NCBI GenBank assembly: GCA_035602605.1
Contig: DATNLZ010000056.1
Span: 62,001-126,000 of the forward strand
Direction: 5' to 3'
Source: DASQHY01 sp035602605
GTDB taxonomy: Bacteria; Acidobacteriota; Terriglobia; Acidiferrales; UBA7541
DNA length: 64,000 bases
Made by a program: the position numbers and the translations under genes. A model generated the notes under the pieces. That model made no database searches. It was not told the DNA's origin and saw nothing but the letters and a program-made list of their open reading frames with translations. Position 1 is the first letter of the stretch; each line of letters begins with the position of its first letter. Positions 27,903-35,633 of the stretch are shown piece by piece.

Positions 27903-28739
27903 ATGAAAACGGCTTTCAAAATCTATGTCGTTTTGATCGCGACGTTTGGATGTGCATGGCTTGCCGGCCAAGAAGTCCGTCTCGGCCGAACCAAGAGCGA
28001 GGCAAGCCAGCCAACGGCTCAAGCAGACGCGAAAGCGATCCCCGTGGTGGTTGAACTGTTTACTTCGGAGGGATGCTCGGATTGCCCGCCGGCGGATGCC
28101 TTGCTGGCGCAGTTGAACAAAGCGCAGCCGGTGGCCGGGGTAATGATCATTACACTCGAGCAACATGTGGATTACTGGGACCATCAGGGCTGGCGCGATC
28201 CATTCTCTTCGGCACAATTCACTGAGCGGCAGAGACTTTACTCAGCCGTATTCCACAATGCCAGCGTGTATACCCCACAAATGGTGGTTGACGGCCGCGC
28301 GGAGTTTGTTGGCAGCAACGAGCGGAAAGCGCGCCAAACGATTGCCCAATCCGCACAAATACCAAAGACAGAAATAAGCGTGAGTATTGCGCTAGATAGG
28401 CCCGGCGCTCTGGAGATCCCGCTGGAGATTCACGTCGGTAAACTTTTCGGGGCGACCGCTGGGGACCCGGTCGAGATGTTTCTCGCGATTACCGAAAGTG
28501 GGCTGCACTCAGATGTAGCACAGGGCGAAAATGCCGGACGCAAGCTCGACCATTTTGGCGTGGTGCGCTCGCTCGAACGGGTTGGAACCAGCAAAAAGAA
28601 GCTGGATACGGGCTTTTCTGTAGCGACACGCGCAAACATTCCTAAGAATTGGAAGCGCGAGAATTTACGCGCTGTTCTTTTTATCCAGGAACAACATAGC
28701 CGGCATATCCTTGGAGCCACGGAAATTTTCCTGCGCTGA
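27903..28739 (+). CDS. DUF1223 family thioredoxin-fold protein, exported
   Basis: A 278-residue protein with ATG preceded by GGGGGAGTAA. Residues 1-22 form a signal peptide (IYVVLIATFGCAWLAGQ). The family signature is clear: VVELFTSEGCSDCPPADALLAQL (CxxC in a thioredoxin-like strand-helix), HVDYWDHQGWRDPFSSAQFTERQRLY, and VYTPQMVVDGRAEFVG. The C-terminal half is a beta domain ending HSRHILGATEIFLR. Members are secreted and their role is undetermined; the CxxC suggests redox or metal handling. It follows the SpoIIE phosphatase by 46 bases. Confidence 0.88.
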   Translation: MKTAFKIYVVLIATFGCAWLAGQEVRLGRTKSEASQPTAQADAKAIPVVVELFTSEGCSDCPPADALLAQLNKAQPVAGVMIITLEQHVDYWDHQGWRDPFSSAQFTERQRLYSAVFHNASVYTPQMVVDGRAEFVGSNERKARQTIAQSAQIPKTEISVSIALDRPGALEIPLEIHVGKLFGATAGDPVEMFLAITESGLHSDVAQGENAGRKLDHFGVVRSLERVGTSKKKLDTGFSVATRANIPKNWKRENLRAVLFIQEQHSRHILGATEIFLR

Positions 28740-28788
28740 AATCACGAAAACTCCTCGCATGCGGCGCATGGTAGAGTGACGCTCTGAG

Positions 28789-29238
28789 ATGGCGAATCTC
28801 AAGCTCAGCGTGGAGATCGCAGCGCCGCCTGACCGCGTGGCGGTTTTTTTTGTGCCACAACGCATGGCCTATTGGTACGGCGCAGAAATCGAAGCGGAAT
28901 TTGAGGTGCGGGGTGGAGCAGCGGATTTTGCCGTTGGCCAAAAATTGCGGATTGCCGGCTGGCTGGGCAACAGACAGATATCGCTGACACCAGTCATTAC
29001 GGCCCATGAATTTGGGCGTTTTTTAGAATGGCGGTTCGTCGATGCTTATGGGGTTAAGGGCAGGCAACGCTGGGAAATTGAAGCAACGCCAACGGGTGCG
29101 CGTGTGACCATGCTTGACGAATATAAGATGCCTGGGCGATTTGCGTGGTTTGCTGACTGGCTTTTTACGCGATTCGCTGCCCGACAGCGCGATCGAGAAC
29201 ATCTTGCGCGTTTGAAACGACTTGCCGAACGCCGCTAG
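28789..29238 (+). CDS. SRPBCC (START-like) family protein
   Basis: A 149-residue single-domain protein. It begins with LKLSVEIAAPPDRVAVFFVPQRMAYWYG, the typical first strand and helices of the polyketide-cyclase/START-like fold, and ends in an amphipathic helix (FADWLFTRFAARQRDREHLARLKRLAERR). The fold holds hydrophobic ligands in a deep cavity. The ligand is unknown. It sits 49 bases after the DUF1223 gene and 57 bases before the CPBP gene on the same strand. Confidence 0.8.
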   Translation: MANLKLSVEIAAPPDRVAVFFVPQRMAYWYGAEIEAEFEVRGGAADFAVGQKLRIAGWLGNRQISLTPVITAHEFGRFLEWRFVDAYGVKGRQRWEIEATPTGARVTMLDEYKMPGRFAWFADWLFTRFAARQRDREHLARLKRLAERR

Positions 29239-29295
29239 ATGGTCTGCTAGCACGCGAGATAGAATCCCGGTTAATGTTTAGGAAGCTTTGCATTC

Positions 29296-30282
29296 ATGAG
29301 CACTGCGCCGATTCCGCTCGCACCCAATTCGCATAGCCACTGGCAAGCGATTTTTGTTGGACCGGGCGGTATCCGCGCGGGCTGGCGGCTGTTGATTTAT
29401 ATCGTGATAGCAGCCTTGATTCTGGTCGTAATGGGTGCTCTGCTCGGGCTGCTCGCCTCGACGGTTGCCCATCCCCAACCCGGATTCGCGCGCCGACCGG
29501 TGGGGCTCCTTTGGAGTGAAGTGTCGCTCGCAGTTGCCGCCTTGGGGGCGGCGGCAGTGATGGCCCGGATTGAAAAGCGTTCCTTTGGGAGCTACGGCCT
29601 TCCGCGGACTGGACTATTTGGAAACTATTTCTGGCAAGGCGTGGCTTGGGGGTTGGCTGAGATCAGTGCGGTCATTTCTCTCATTGGCGCTTCACATGGA
29701 TATTCATTTGGAACTATTGCCTTGAGCCCCGGGGCTATCGTGAAATATGCGGCTCTCTGGGGATTCATCTTTTTGATTGTGGGGCTCGCTGAAGAATTTC
29801 TATTTCGCGGTTACACGCAATTCACGCTGGCAAGCGGGATTGGGTTCTGGCCCGCCGCAGTGCTTCTTTCGATAGCGTTTGGAGCGGTGCATTTGTTTAA
29901 TAAGGGTGAGGGACCGCTGGGGGCCCTGAGCGTGGTTGTCATTGGATTATTTTTTTGTTTGACGCTTTGGCGGACGGGCTCGTTGTGGTTCGCTGTGGGG
30001 ATGCACGCGAGCTTCGACTTCGGGGAAACGTTCTTATATTCAGTACCTAACAGCGGATTCGTAGCCGAAGGGCACCTGTCCAACGCGACGCTGCATGGTC
30101 CCGCTTGGCTTACCGGCGGAACTGTTGGGCCTGAGGGAAGCGTATACAGCTTCGCTACCATGGCCCTGTTGTTTGTGACTTTTGCGCGCGTTTATTCGGC
30201 GAGGCCAAATCCGGCGCGTCCTGACTCGCCGGAGGCCGCGAGGCCGCCCGAGAAAGGCAACGAAGCTGGCGCTATTCAATAA
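29296..30282 (+). CDS. CPBP family intramembrane glutamic protease (Abi/Rce1-like)
   Basis: A 328-residue membrane protein with about eight hydrophobic segments. The three catalytic motifs are present in order: AEEFLFRGYTQF (Glu-Glu...Arg), IAFGAVHLFNKG (the first histidine), and VGMHASFDFGET (HxxxD-like) near residue 240. CPBP proteases include the CAAX protease Rce1 and bacteriocin-immunity-type proteins. Substrates are unknown here. The tail is proline/arginine-rich and cytoplasmic. The 3' end overlaps the end of tyrS by 11 bases tail to tail, so the two transcripts collide. Confidence 0.9.
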   Translation: MSTAPIPLAPNSHSHWQAIFVGPGGIRAGWRLLIYIVIAALILVVMGALLGLLASTVAHPQPGFARRPVGLLWSEVSLAVAALGAAAVMARIEKRSFGSYGLPRTGLFGNYFWQGVAWGLAEISAVISLIGASHGYSFGTIALSPGAIVKYAALWGFIFLIVGLAEEFLFRGYTQFTLASGIGFWPAAVLLSIAFGAVHLFNKGEGPLGALSVVVIGLFFCLTLWRTGSLWFAVGMHASFDFGETFLYSVPNSGFVAEGHLSNATLHGPAWLTGGTVGPEGSVYSFATMALLFVTFARVYSARPNPARPDSPEAARPPEKGNEAGAIQ

Positions 30283-31522
30283 CCACGCGCAGGAATCTTT
30301 TCTTTCCGGCACGCACAAGGAATTCGCGGGGCTGGGACAAATCAATGTCTTTGCGAACATCATCTTCCCGCAGGCCATCGATTTCGACGCCGCCCTGTTT
30401 GATTAATCGTTCAGCTTCACTGCGCGATGACGCCAAGTCGAGCTCCAGTAAAAGTACAGCGAGTTTTTTTGCCGGCTGACGCGATATCGTTCGCATCGGA
30501 GCCTGTTCGGGCGCCCGGCGCTCGCGGAAAACACGCTGAAATTCATCGGCGGCTTTCTGCGCGGCTTCGCTGCCGTGAAAGCCGGCGATAATTTCCCTCG
30601 CCAGATCCATTTTTGCGTCCATGGGGTGTCTTGCGCCCGACTCAAGCTCGCGGCGAAGGGCGTTAATCGCTTCAGGCGAGCGATCCGTGACAAGTTCGCA
30701 GTACGACCACATCAGTGAATCGGAGATGGACATAAGTTTGCCAAACATCGTGCCGGGCGGCTCCGTGATTCCGACATAATTACCCAGGCTTTTTGACATT
30801 TTGCGTTCGCCATCAAGTCCGACGAGAATCGGCATGGTCATGGCGACCTGAGTTTCCTGCTGACCATACTCGCGCTGGATTTCGCGACCAATGAGCAAAT
30901 TGAATTTTTGTTCGGTGGCGCCAAGCTCCACATCGGCTTCGAGCACGACTGAATCGTAGGCCACCAGCAGCGGATAGAGTAATTCGTGAACGGCTATCGG
31001 CTGATTGTTGCTGAGGCGCGAGCGGAAATCTTCGTGCTCGAGCATCCGCGCGAGACGATATTTCGCGCAGAGCTTGACGATGTCATATCCATTCAATTTG
31101 TCGAGCCAATCGCTGTTGTAGCGGACTTCGGTTTTATCCGGGTCGAGAATTTTGTACACCTGTTGTAGATACGTCTTGGCATTGGCGTCCACTTGCTCGC
31201 GCGAAAGAGGAGGGCGAGTCTCGGATTGACCGGTCGGGTCACCGACCATGGCTGTGAAAGCGCCAATGAGAAAGACCGCGGTGTGGCCGAGTTCTTGAAA
31301 ATGCTTGAGCTTGCGGATGACAACAGTGTGGCCGAGATGCAGATCGGGGGCGGTCGGGTCAACGCCGAGTTTGACGCGAAGTGGCTTACCCGTTTTACGC
31401 GATCTTTCAAGCTTGGTCTTGAGCTCCTGTTCAGGGATGATTTCGGCGACGCCCTTGCGCAGGTAAGCAAGCTGTTCATCGACCGGCTTGAAAGTTGTCT
31501 TGGTCATGTTGATGTTTGCCAT
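30272..31522 (-). CDS. tyrS: Tyrosyl-tRNA synthetase
   Basis: A 416-residue class I synthetase. The ATG at 31522 gives MANINMTKTTFKPVDEQLAYLRKG; a longer frame to 31546 adds no homology. HIGH motif: DLHLGHTVVIRKLKHFQ; KMSKS motif: KMSKSLGNYVGI; the C-terminus is an S4 RNA-binding domain (SSRSEAERLIKQGGVEIDG). The sequence belongs to the TyrZ-like branch in layout. It lies 39 bases after the purN stop on the same strand and is likely co-transcribed. Confidence 0.96.
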   Translation of the reverse strand: MANINMTKTTFKPVDEQLAYLRKGVAEIIPEQELKTKLERSRKTGKPLRVKLGVDPTAPDLHLGHTVVIRKLKHFQELGHTAVFLIGAFTAMVGDPTGQSETRPPLSREQVDANAKTYLQQVYKILDPDKTEVRYNSDWLDKLNGYDIVKLCAKYRLARMLEHEDFRSRLSNNQPIAVHELLYPLLVAYDSVVLEADVELGATEQKFNLLIGREIQREYGQQETQVAMTMPILVGLDGERKMSKSLGNYVGITEPPGTMFGKLMSISDSLMWSYCELVTDRSPEAINALRRELESGARHPMDAKMDLAREIIAGFHGSEAAQKAADEFQRVFRERRAPEQAPMRTISRQPAKKLAVLLLELDLASSRSEAERLIKQGGVEIDGLREDDVRKDIDLSQPREFLVRAGKKRFLRVVIE

Positions 31523-31561
31523 ACTCGCTATGAGCGGGCAACCCAAGATGATGGCATAAAT

Positions 31562-32167
31562 TTAGGTAAGAACAACGCGACGACCCTCGATACGATAGCG
31601 GTTCTCAAGAACGATGCGCACTGCTTCAGAATAAATCCTATGCTCTTCCGCCAAGAGGCGCGCGGACAACGATTCGACGGTATCGGTATCGCGTACGCCA
31701 ACCGCAGCTTGCAAAATGATCGGACCCGCGTCGAGATTCTCATCCACGAAGTGCACCGTGCATCCAGAAACTTTGACGCCAAATTCAAGCGCCTGGCGCT
31801 GGGCCTCAAGTCCGGGAAAGGCCGGGAGCAGCGACGGATGAATATTTAGTATGCGATTTGGGAACGCGGCAACGAAGTACGGAGACAGCAAGCGCATATA
31901 TCCTGCCAGACAGACCAGTTCTACCTGTTTCTCGTTCAGCACGGCCGCTACCTGGCGGTCGTAGGCTTCACGCTCGAGCCCCTTTGAGGGAACGACCAGC
32001 GCTTCTATGCCGCGGCGTTGAGCGCGTTCGATTCCCGGAGCGGCGTCGCGATTGCTGATAACCACGGCGATCTCGGCGCCGGGGATGCGGCCGCGCGTGA
32101 TGCTCTCCGCGAGAGCTTCAAAATTTGAGCCGCGACCGCTCAGCAGCACTCCAATGCGCTTGGGCAT
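31562..32167 (-). CDS. purN: Phosphoribosylglycinamide formyltransferase (10-formyl-THF dependent)
   Basis: A 201-residue enzyme that formylates GAR in purine synthesis. Motifs: IGVLLSGRGSNFEALAES (phosphate loop), VCLAGYMRLLSPYFV, the catalytic NIHPSLLPAFPG (Asn-His), and GCTVHFVDENLDAGPIILQ with the catalytic aspartate. Length and order are standard. It is separated from the main purine block (purQ-L-F-M) by the VOC gene and the divergent HhH-PadR pair, and precedes tyrS. Confidence 0.96.
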   Translation of the reverse strand: MPKRIGVLLSGRGSNFEALAESITRGRIPGAEIAVVISNRDAAPGIERAQRRGIEALVVPSKGLEREAYDRQVAAVLNEKQVELVCLAGYMRLLSPYFVAAFPNRILNIHPSLLPAFPGLEAQRQALEFGVKVSGCTVHFVDENLDAGPIILQAAVGVRDTDTVESLSARLLAEEHRIYSEAVRIVLENRYRIEGRRVVLT

Positions 32168-32336
32168 AAGTGAAGTACGCTAGCACAAGCTCGGAATCCT
32201 TCCAAACACGATGGTCACAGCTGCAAATGGCATTCGCTACCTATTAGCGAGCGGCGAGTGGTCGGGGGTCGCGCTCACCGAACAAGTTGAAAGGATCACT
32301 TCATTCCGCACAGCCCGTGCGACCGGTCTTTGTTGG

Positions 32337-32738
32337 TTATTGCTCGGCCGGTTTTGTGAATTGGGCGAACAGAATCACGTGGCCGGCAGGGTCCCGTACA
32401 CCGATTTCCTTGGCGCCATAAAATGTAGTGCGGAGGGGCACAACAACTTCCACGCCCTTGCTCGCTTCCAAAATGGCCTCTAAGTCATCAACTTCGATGT
32501 ACAGGAAGGTCGGGCCTTTTCTGGCCAGCTGAGCCATTGACGGAGTGTCCTTCGCTGCGCTCGCGTAGGACTGGTACATAAGTTCAACTCCATCCTTCTG
32601 AAGCATCACGAATCCAAGCTTGTTTCCGTCGGGCACTTCGCCAGCATTCGTGAAACCGAACCGTTCGGTCCAGAATTGCAAACTGGGCTCGATCGCTTCG
32701 ACACACAAGACTGGCGTAATCCGCTTGATGTGAACCAT
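32337..32738 (-). CDS. VOC (glyoxalase/bleomycin-resistance/dioxygenase) family protein
   Basis: A 133-residue single-module protein starting at ATG 32738, with GGAGG 6 bases upstream. It has the paired beta-alpha-beta-beta-beta units: ITPVLCVEAIEPSLQFWTERFGF and PTFLYIEVDDLEAILEAS, then GAKEIGVRDPAGHVILFAQ, which holds the late metal/ligand strand. Members include glyoxalase I, extradiol dioxygenases and antibiotic-binding proteins; no specific activity is supported. It is transcribed away from the HhH-PadR pair, and the palindrome at 32857-32877 lies in the shared upstream region, so PadR may control it. Confidence 0.8.
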   Translation of the reverse strand: MVHIKRITPVLCVEAIEPSLQFWTERFGFTNAGEVPDGNKLGFVMLQKDGVELMYQSYASAAKDTPSMAQLARKGPTFLYIEVDDLEAILEASKGVEVVVPLRTTFYGAKEIGVRDPAGHVILFAQFTKPAEQ

Positions 32739-32856
32739 GGTTGCCTCCGGTATTTGATGATGTAAGCGCATGGAAGCGAAACCGGACAAATGAAGGCGTC
32801 GCTAGCAGTGGGCACTGGGTTTGTCATTTGAAAATCTAGTTGCGTTTACCTTCACA

Positions 32857-32877
32857 CTAGTCTAAATTAGACTAGTT
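32857..32877. promoter_or_regulatory. Perfect palindromic operator, probable PadR binding site
   Basis: A 10-base half-site ACTAGTCTAA, a central A, then its exact reverse complement, 21 bases with no mismatch. It sits between the divergent VOC and HhH-PadR genes, 41 bases before the HhH start codon. TATTATAC just downstream (32881-32888) could be a -10 element, and TTGCGT/TAAATT (17-base spacing) overlaps the palindrome itself. The position and the adjacent PadR gene suggest autoregulation. Confidence 0.7.
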
Positions 32878-32917
32878 GGTATTATACATCTCCAGAACGT
32901 GGTGTCAAGGAGGAAAT

Positions 32918-33202
32918 ATGCCCACTGAAAAGCGTTCTCTTGAAGAGCTTGTGTCCGTCGGCCCCGCTATGGTTCGAGACCTGAAGCTTGTTGGTATTCG
33001 TTCCGTCGCAGAATTGGCGCGAGTTAATCCGCAAGAACTTTACCAAACGTTGTGCCGTGTCACTGGGACGCATCAGGATATTTGTGTTCTTGATGTGTTC
33101 TCCGCCGCCGTGGCGCAGGCACGCAACCCGCGTCTGCCAGCCGCGCAATGCCAATGGTGGTATTGGAGTGGCCGCCGGAAGGCCCGGGATGCGCAAAAGT
33201 AA
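32918..33202 (+). CDS. Cdd1-like helix-hairpin-helix protein
   Basis: A 94-residue protein. The ATG at 32918 follows AAGGAGGAAAT. The body SLEELVSVGPAMVRDLKLVGIRSVAELARVNPQELYQTLCRVTGTHQDICVLDVFSAAV fits the Cdd1/'pathogenicity locus' family: a helix-hairpin-helix (SVGPAMVRDLKLVGI) followed by a 'LY..LC..TG...D.CVLDVF' segment with two cysteines. The HhH suggests DNA contact, but the family's function is not known. It overlaps the PadR gene by 14 bases and both lie behind one palindromic promoter, so they are coexpressed. Confidence 0.85.
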   Translation: MPTEKRSLEELVSVGPAMVRDLKLVGIRSVAELARVNPQELYQTLCRVTGTHQDICVLDVFSAAVAQARNPRLPAAQCQWWYWSGRRKARDAQK

Positions 33203-33794
33203 AGCACTCCCGCTCACCACTGCCGACCTGGTCTTGCTGAGTCTGCTCGCGGAGCGCCCGATGCACGGGTATCAGGCATATCTCGAACTGGAGCGGCGCG
33301 AGGTGCGCGACTGGGCGGGTATCTCGCGCCCGCAAATTTATTACTCGCTTGAGAAGCTCGGCCGATCGGGATTCATACGCTGCAGAAAATCAAACGACCC
33401 GGCCGAAGGTCCGGAGCGCCGCGTCTTCGCCACTACAACGAGAGGCCGCGCGGCGCTCGGAGCGGCCCTCGAGCGGGAAGATTGGACTACCCAGCGCGAC
33501 CACCCCGCGTTTCTCACGTGGATTGCGCTTTCCTGGCAGGCGCGGCCGGGCACATTTCGCAAACAGGTTCGCCGGCGCCGACTATTTTTGCAAAGGGAAT
33601 TTGCGCGCGAAGTTGAGACCTTGCGGGCTATCAAGAAGGAAGTGGGCCATCGGTACCACGAGGCCGTATGGATGGTCAGCCTGACGATGGATCAGTTCGG
33701 GCTGGAACTTCGCTGGCTTCGCCGGGTGGAGCAGGAGGTTCGGTACCGCTCGCCGGCGCGCCATCCCGCGTATGCGTCCAATGAACCGACGTAA
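33189..33794 (+). CDS. PadR family transcriptional regulator
   Basis: A 201-residue protein from ATG 33189 (GGAAGG upstream). The N-terminal winged helix is typical: LTTADLVLLSLLAERPMHGYQAYLELERREVRDWAGISRPQIYYSLEKLGRSGFIRCRKS, then the wing (GPERRVFATTTRGRAALG). The C-terminal PadR-C helices (RRRRLFLQREFAREVETLRAIKKEVGHRYHEAVWMVSLTMDQFGLELRWL) form the dimer. PadR proteins are usually repressors released by small ligands or drugs. It probably binds the palindrome at 32857-32877 and controls itself, the HhH gene and perhaps the divergent VOC gene. It ends just before purM, which is convergent. Confidence 0.92.
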   Translation: MRKSKALPLTTADLVLLSLLAERPMHGYQAYLELERREVRDWAGISRPQIYYSLEKLGRSGFIRCRKSNDPAEGPERRVFATTTRGRAALGAALEREDWTTQRDHPAFLTWIALSWQARPGTFRKQVRRRRLFLQREFAREVETLRAIKKEVGHRYHEAVWMVSLTMDQFGLELRWLRRVEQEVRYRSPARHPAYASNEPT

Positions 33795-33832
33795 GGATTC
33801 ATTCCATGTCATGCGCGTGGTTGGGTGAAGGT

Positions 33833-34879
33833 TCAAAGTTGCAGCGCGCCAACGAATACGACTCGGGGCTTGCGCGGCTCGGCCCGATCCACGTGTCCGA
33901 TACGGAAAAATTTTTCCCGGCGACGCTTGAGCTCCGATTCAACCTTCAAGACATTTTTCGGCGGGACGATGAGAATCATTCCAACGCCAAGGTTGAACGT
34001 TTGCAGCAGGTCATCGCGACCGACTTTTCCGACGGCCGCAAGAAAGCGAAAGATCGCTGGGATCGGCCACGAGCCAAGCTCAACGACAGCTTGCGTGGTG
34101 CCGGGCATCACGCGGGGCAAATTGCCGGCGATGCCGCCACCGGTGATGTGCGCCAACGCCGCGACCCAACCCCGAGCGATAATCGTTTTTAGCGCAGGGG
34201 CATAGCAAACATGAGGTTTCAAGAGTTCCGCCCCAATTTTGTTTTGCACCTCAGGCACATACGTTTCCGGCTTTAGCCCGGCAACTTCGAAGACCAGTTT
34301 GCGTGCCAGGGAATAGCCGTTGGTGTGCAAACCCGCTGAAGGTAATGCGAGGAGAACATCTCCTGCGCGAACCGATTTCCCGGTGAGGATCAGTTTGCGT
34401 TCGACGGCGCCAACGATAAAACCTGCGACGTCATACTCGCCAGGATGATAGAAATCGGGCATCTCCGCGGTTTCACCACCGATGAGCGCACAGCCAGCCG
34501 TACGGCAGGCACGGCTCATTCCTTCAACAAGTTGTTCCACGGTCGCCGGCTCGAGCTTTCCCATCGCGAGGTAATCGAGGAAAAAAAGCGGCTGAGCGCC
34601 CTGAGTGAGGATGTCATTGACGCAATGATTCACCAGGTCCGCACCGACGGTGGAGTGCACACCCATGGTCATCGCTATTTTCAACTTGGTGCCAACGCCA
34701 TCGGTGCTCGACACGAGGACGGGGTCTTTCCAGCGCTTGCGATCGAGGGCGTAAAGCGCACCGAACCCGCCGATGTGCCCGAGGACGCCAGGAGTAAACG
34801 TGCGGCTGGCCAAGCGGCGAATACGCTGCTTGGCGTCATCGGCGGCAGCGATGCGGACTCCGGCGTCGGCGTATCGCAT
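33833..34879 (-). CDS. purM: Phosphoribosylformylglycinamidine cyclo-ligase (AIR synthetase)
   Basis: A 348-residue PurM-fold enzyme that closes the imidazole ring. Signature blocks: YADAGVRIAAADDAKQRI at the N-terminus, GGFGALY, VSSTDGVGTKLKIA, VNDILTQGAQPLFFLDYLA, CALIGGETAEMP, LPSAGLHTNGYSLARKL, HITGGGIAGNLPRVMP and FNLGVGMILIV. All are intact. It lies 73 bases downstream of lepB on the same strand within the purine block. Confidence 0.96.
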   Translation of the reverse strand: MRYADAGVRIAAADDAKQRIRRLASRTFTPGVLGHIGGFGALYALDRKRWKDPVLVSSTDGVGTKLKIAMTMGVHSTVGADLVNHCVNDILTQGAQPLFFLDYLAMGKLEPATVEQLVEGMSRACRTAGCALIGGETAEMPDFYHPGEYDVAGFIVGAVERKLILTGKSVRAGDVLLALPSAGLHTNGYSLARKLVFEVAGLKPETYVPEVQNKIGAELLKPHVCYAPALKTIIARGWVAALAHITGGGIAGNLPRVMPGTTQAVVELGSWPIPAIFRFLAAVGKVGRDDLLQTFNLGVGMILIVPPKNVLKVESELKRRREKFFRIGHVDRAEPRKPRVVFVGALQL

Positions 34880-34952
34880 GGGTGTGTGGTCGCTCTCTAT
34901 TCAGGACAGCGGTAGATCTAAGCTCGATAACCATGATGCCAATCAGATGCTA

Positions 34953-35633
34953 TCAGAGTGGCTTGAATACACGTTTCCAACGGACCATGCGCGGATTCAC
35001 AAGCGCGTGCGCATAGGCGAGAAAACGCTCACGAATCTGTCCGGTGTCCCAGGCGTCTCCCGGCGCTTCCACCGACATGTAAATAAGCACCGGCGTGCCG
35101 ATAATTGCGGAGCGCGGCACGAATCCCCAGTAGCGACTATCGTTGGAGTTGTTGCGATTGTCTCCCATAACGAAATAATTTTTCGCCGGTACCTGGAAGG
35201 GGCCAAAATGCTGATCCGGGTTCATCGGCTCCAAGATATAGGATTCGCTCTGGCGTTGACCATTGATCCACACCGCACCCTCTTTAATTTCGATGGTATC
35301 GCCGGGCATGCCGATAACCCGCTTTACCAAGTCGGGGTCATCGGGTGAAGCAGGCGGGCGGAAAATCACAATCTGATGGCGCCGAGGGTCCCGCCAAAGT
35401 GAGACATGCCATTTGCTGAAGGGGATACCGGCATCATAGCCCAGACGGCTCATGATCAGATGGTCGCCGATCAACAGGGTATTTTGCATGGAGCCTGACG
35501 GAATCACACGGGCCTGGCCAAGCGCCGCGTTGATCAAAAGAAAAACCGCCGCCACCCAAAGCCAGCCGACGATTTCACGCACAACCTTTCTGCGGAACGG
35601 GAGGTTTTCTTTACGCTTCCTTTCGGCTGTCAC
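34953..35633 (-). CDS. lepB: Signal peptidase I
   Basis: A 226-residue inner-membrane protease with one N-terminal membrane helix (IVGWLWVAAVFLLINAAL). Catalytic serine in IPSGSMQNTLLIGDHL, catalytic lysine in DLVKRVIGMPGDTIEI, and the GDNRNNSNDSRYWGFVP box are all present. It removes signal peptides from Sec- and Tat-exported proteins, which are numerous in this window. The ATG overlaps the purF stop by 4 bases (ATGA), so its translation is coupled to purF. This is an odd partner for a purine gene but a firm one. Confidence 0.96.
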   Translation of the reverse strand: MTAERKRKENLPFRRKVVREIVGWLWVAAVFLLINAALGQARVIPSGSMQNTLLIGDHLIMSRLGYDAGIPFSKWHVSLWRDPRRHQIVIFRPPASPDDPDLVKRVIGMPGDTIEIKEGAVWINGQRQSESYILEPMNPDQHFGPFQVPAKNYFVMGDNRNNSNDSRYWGFVPRSAIIGTPVLIYMSVEAPGDAWDTGQIRERFLAYAHALVNPRMVRWKRVFKPL

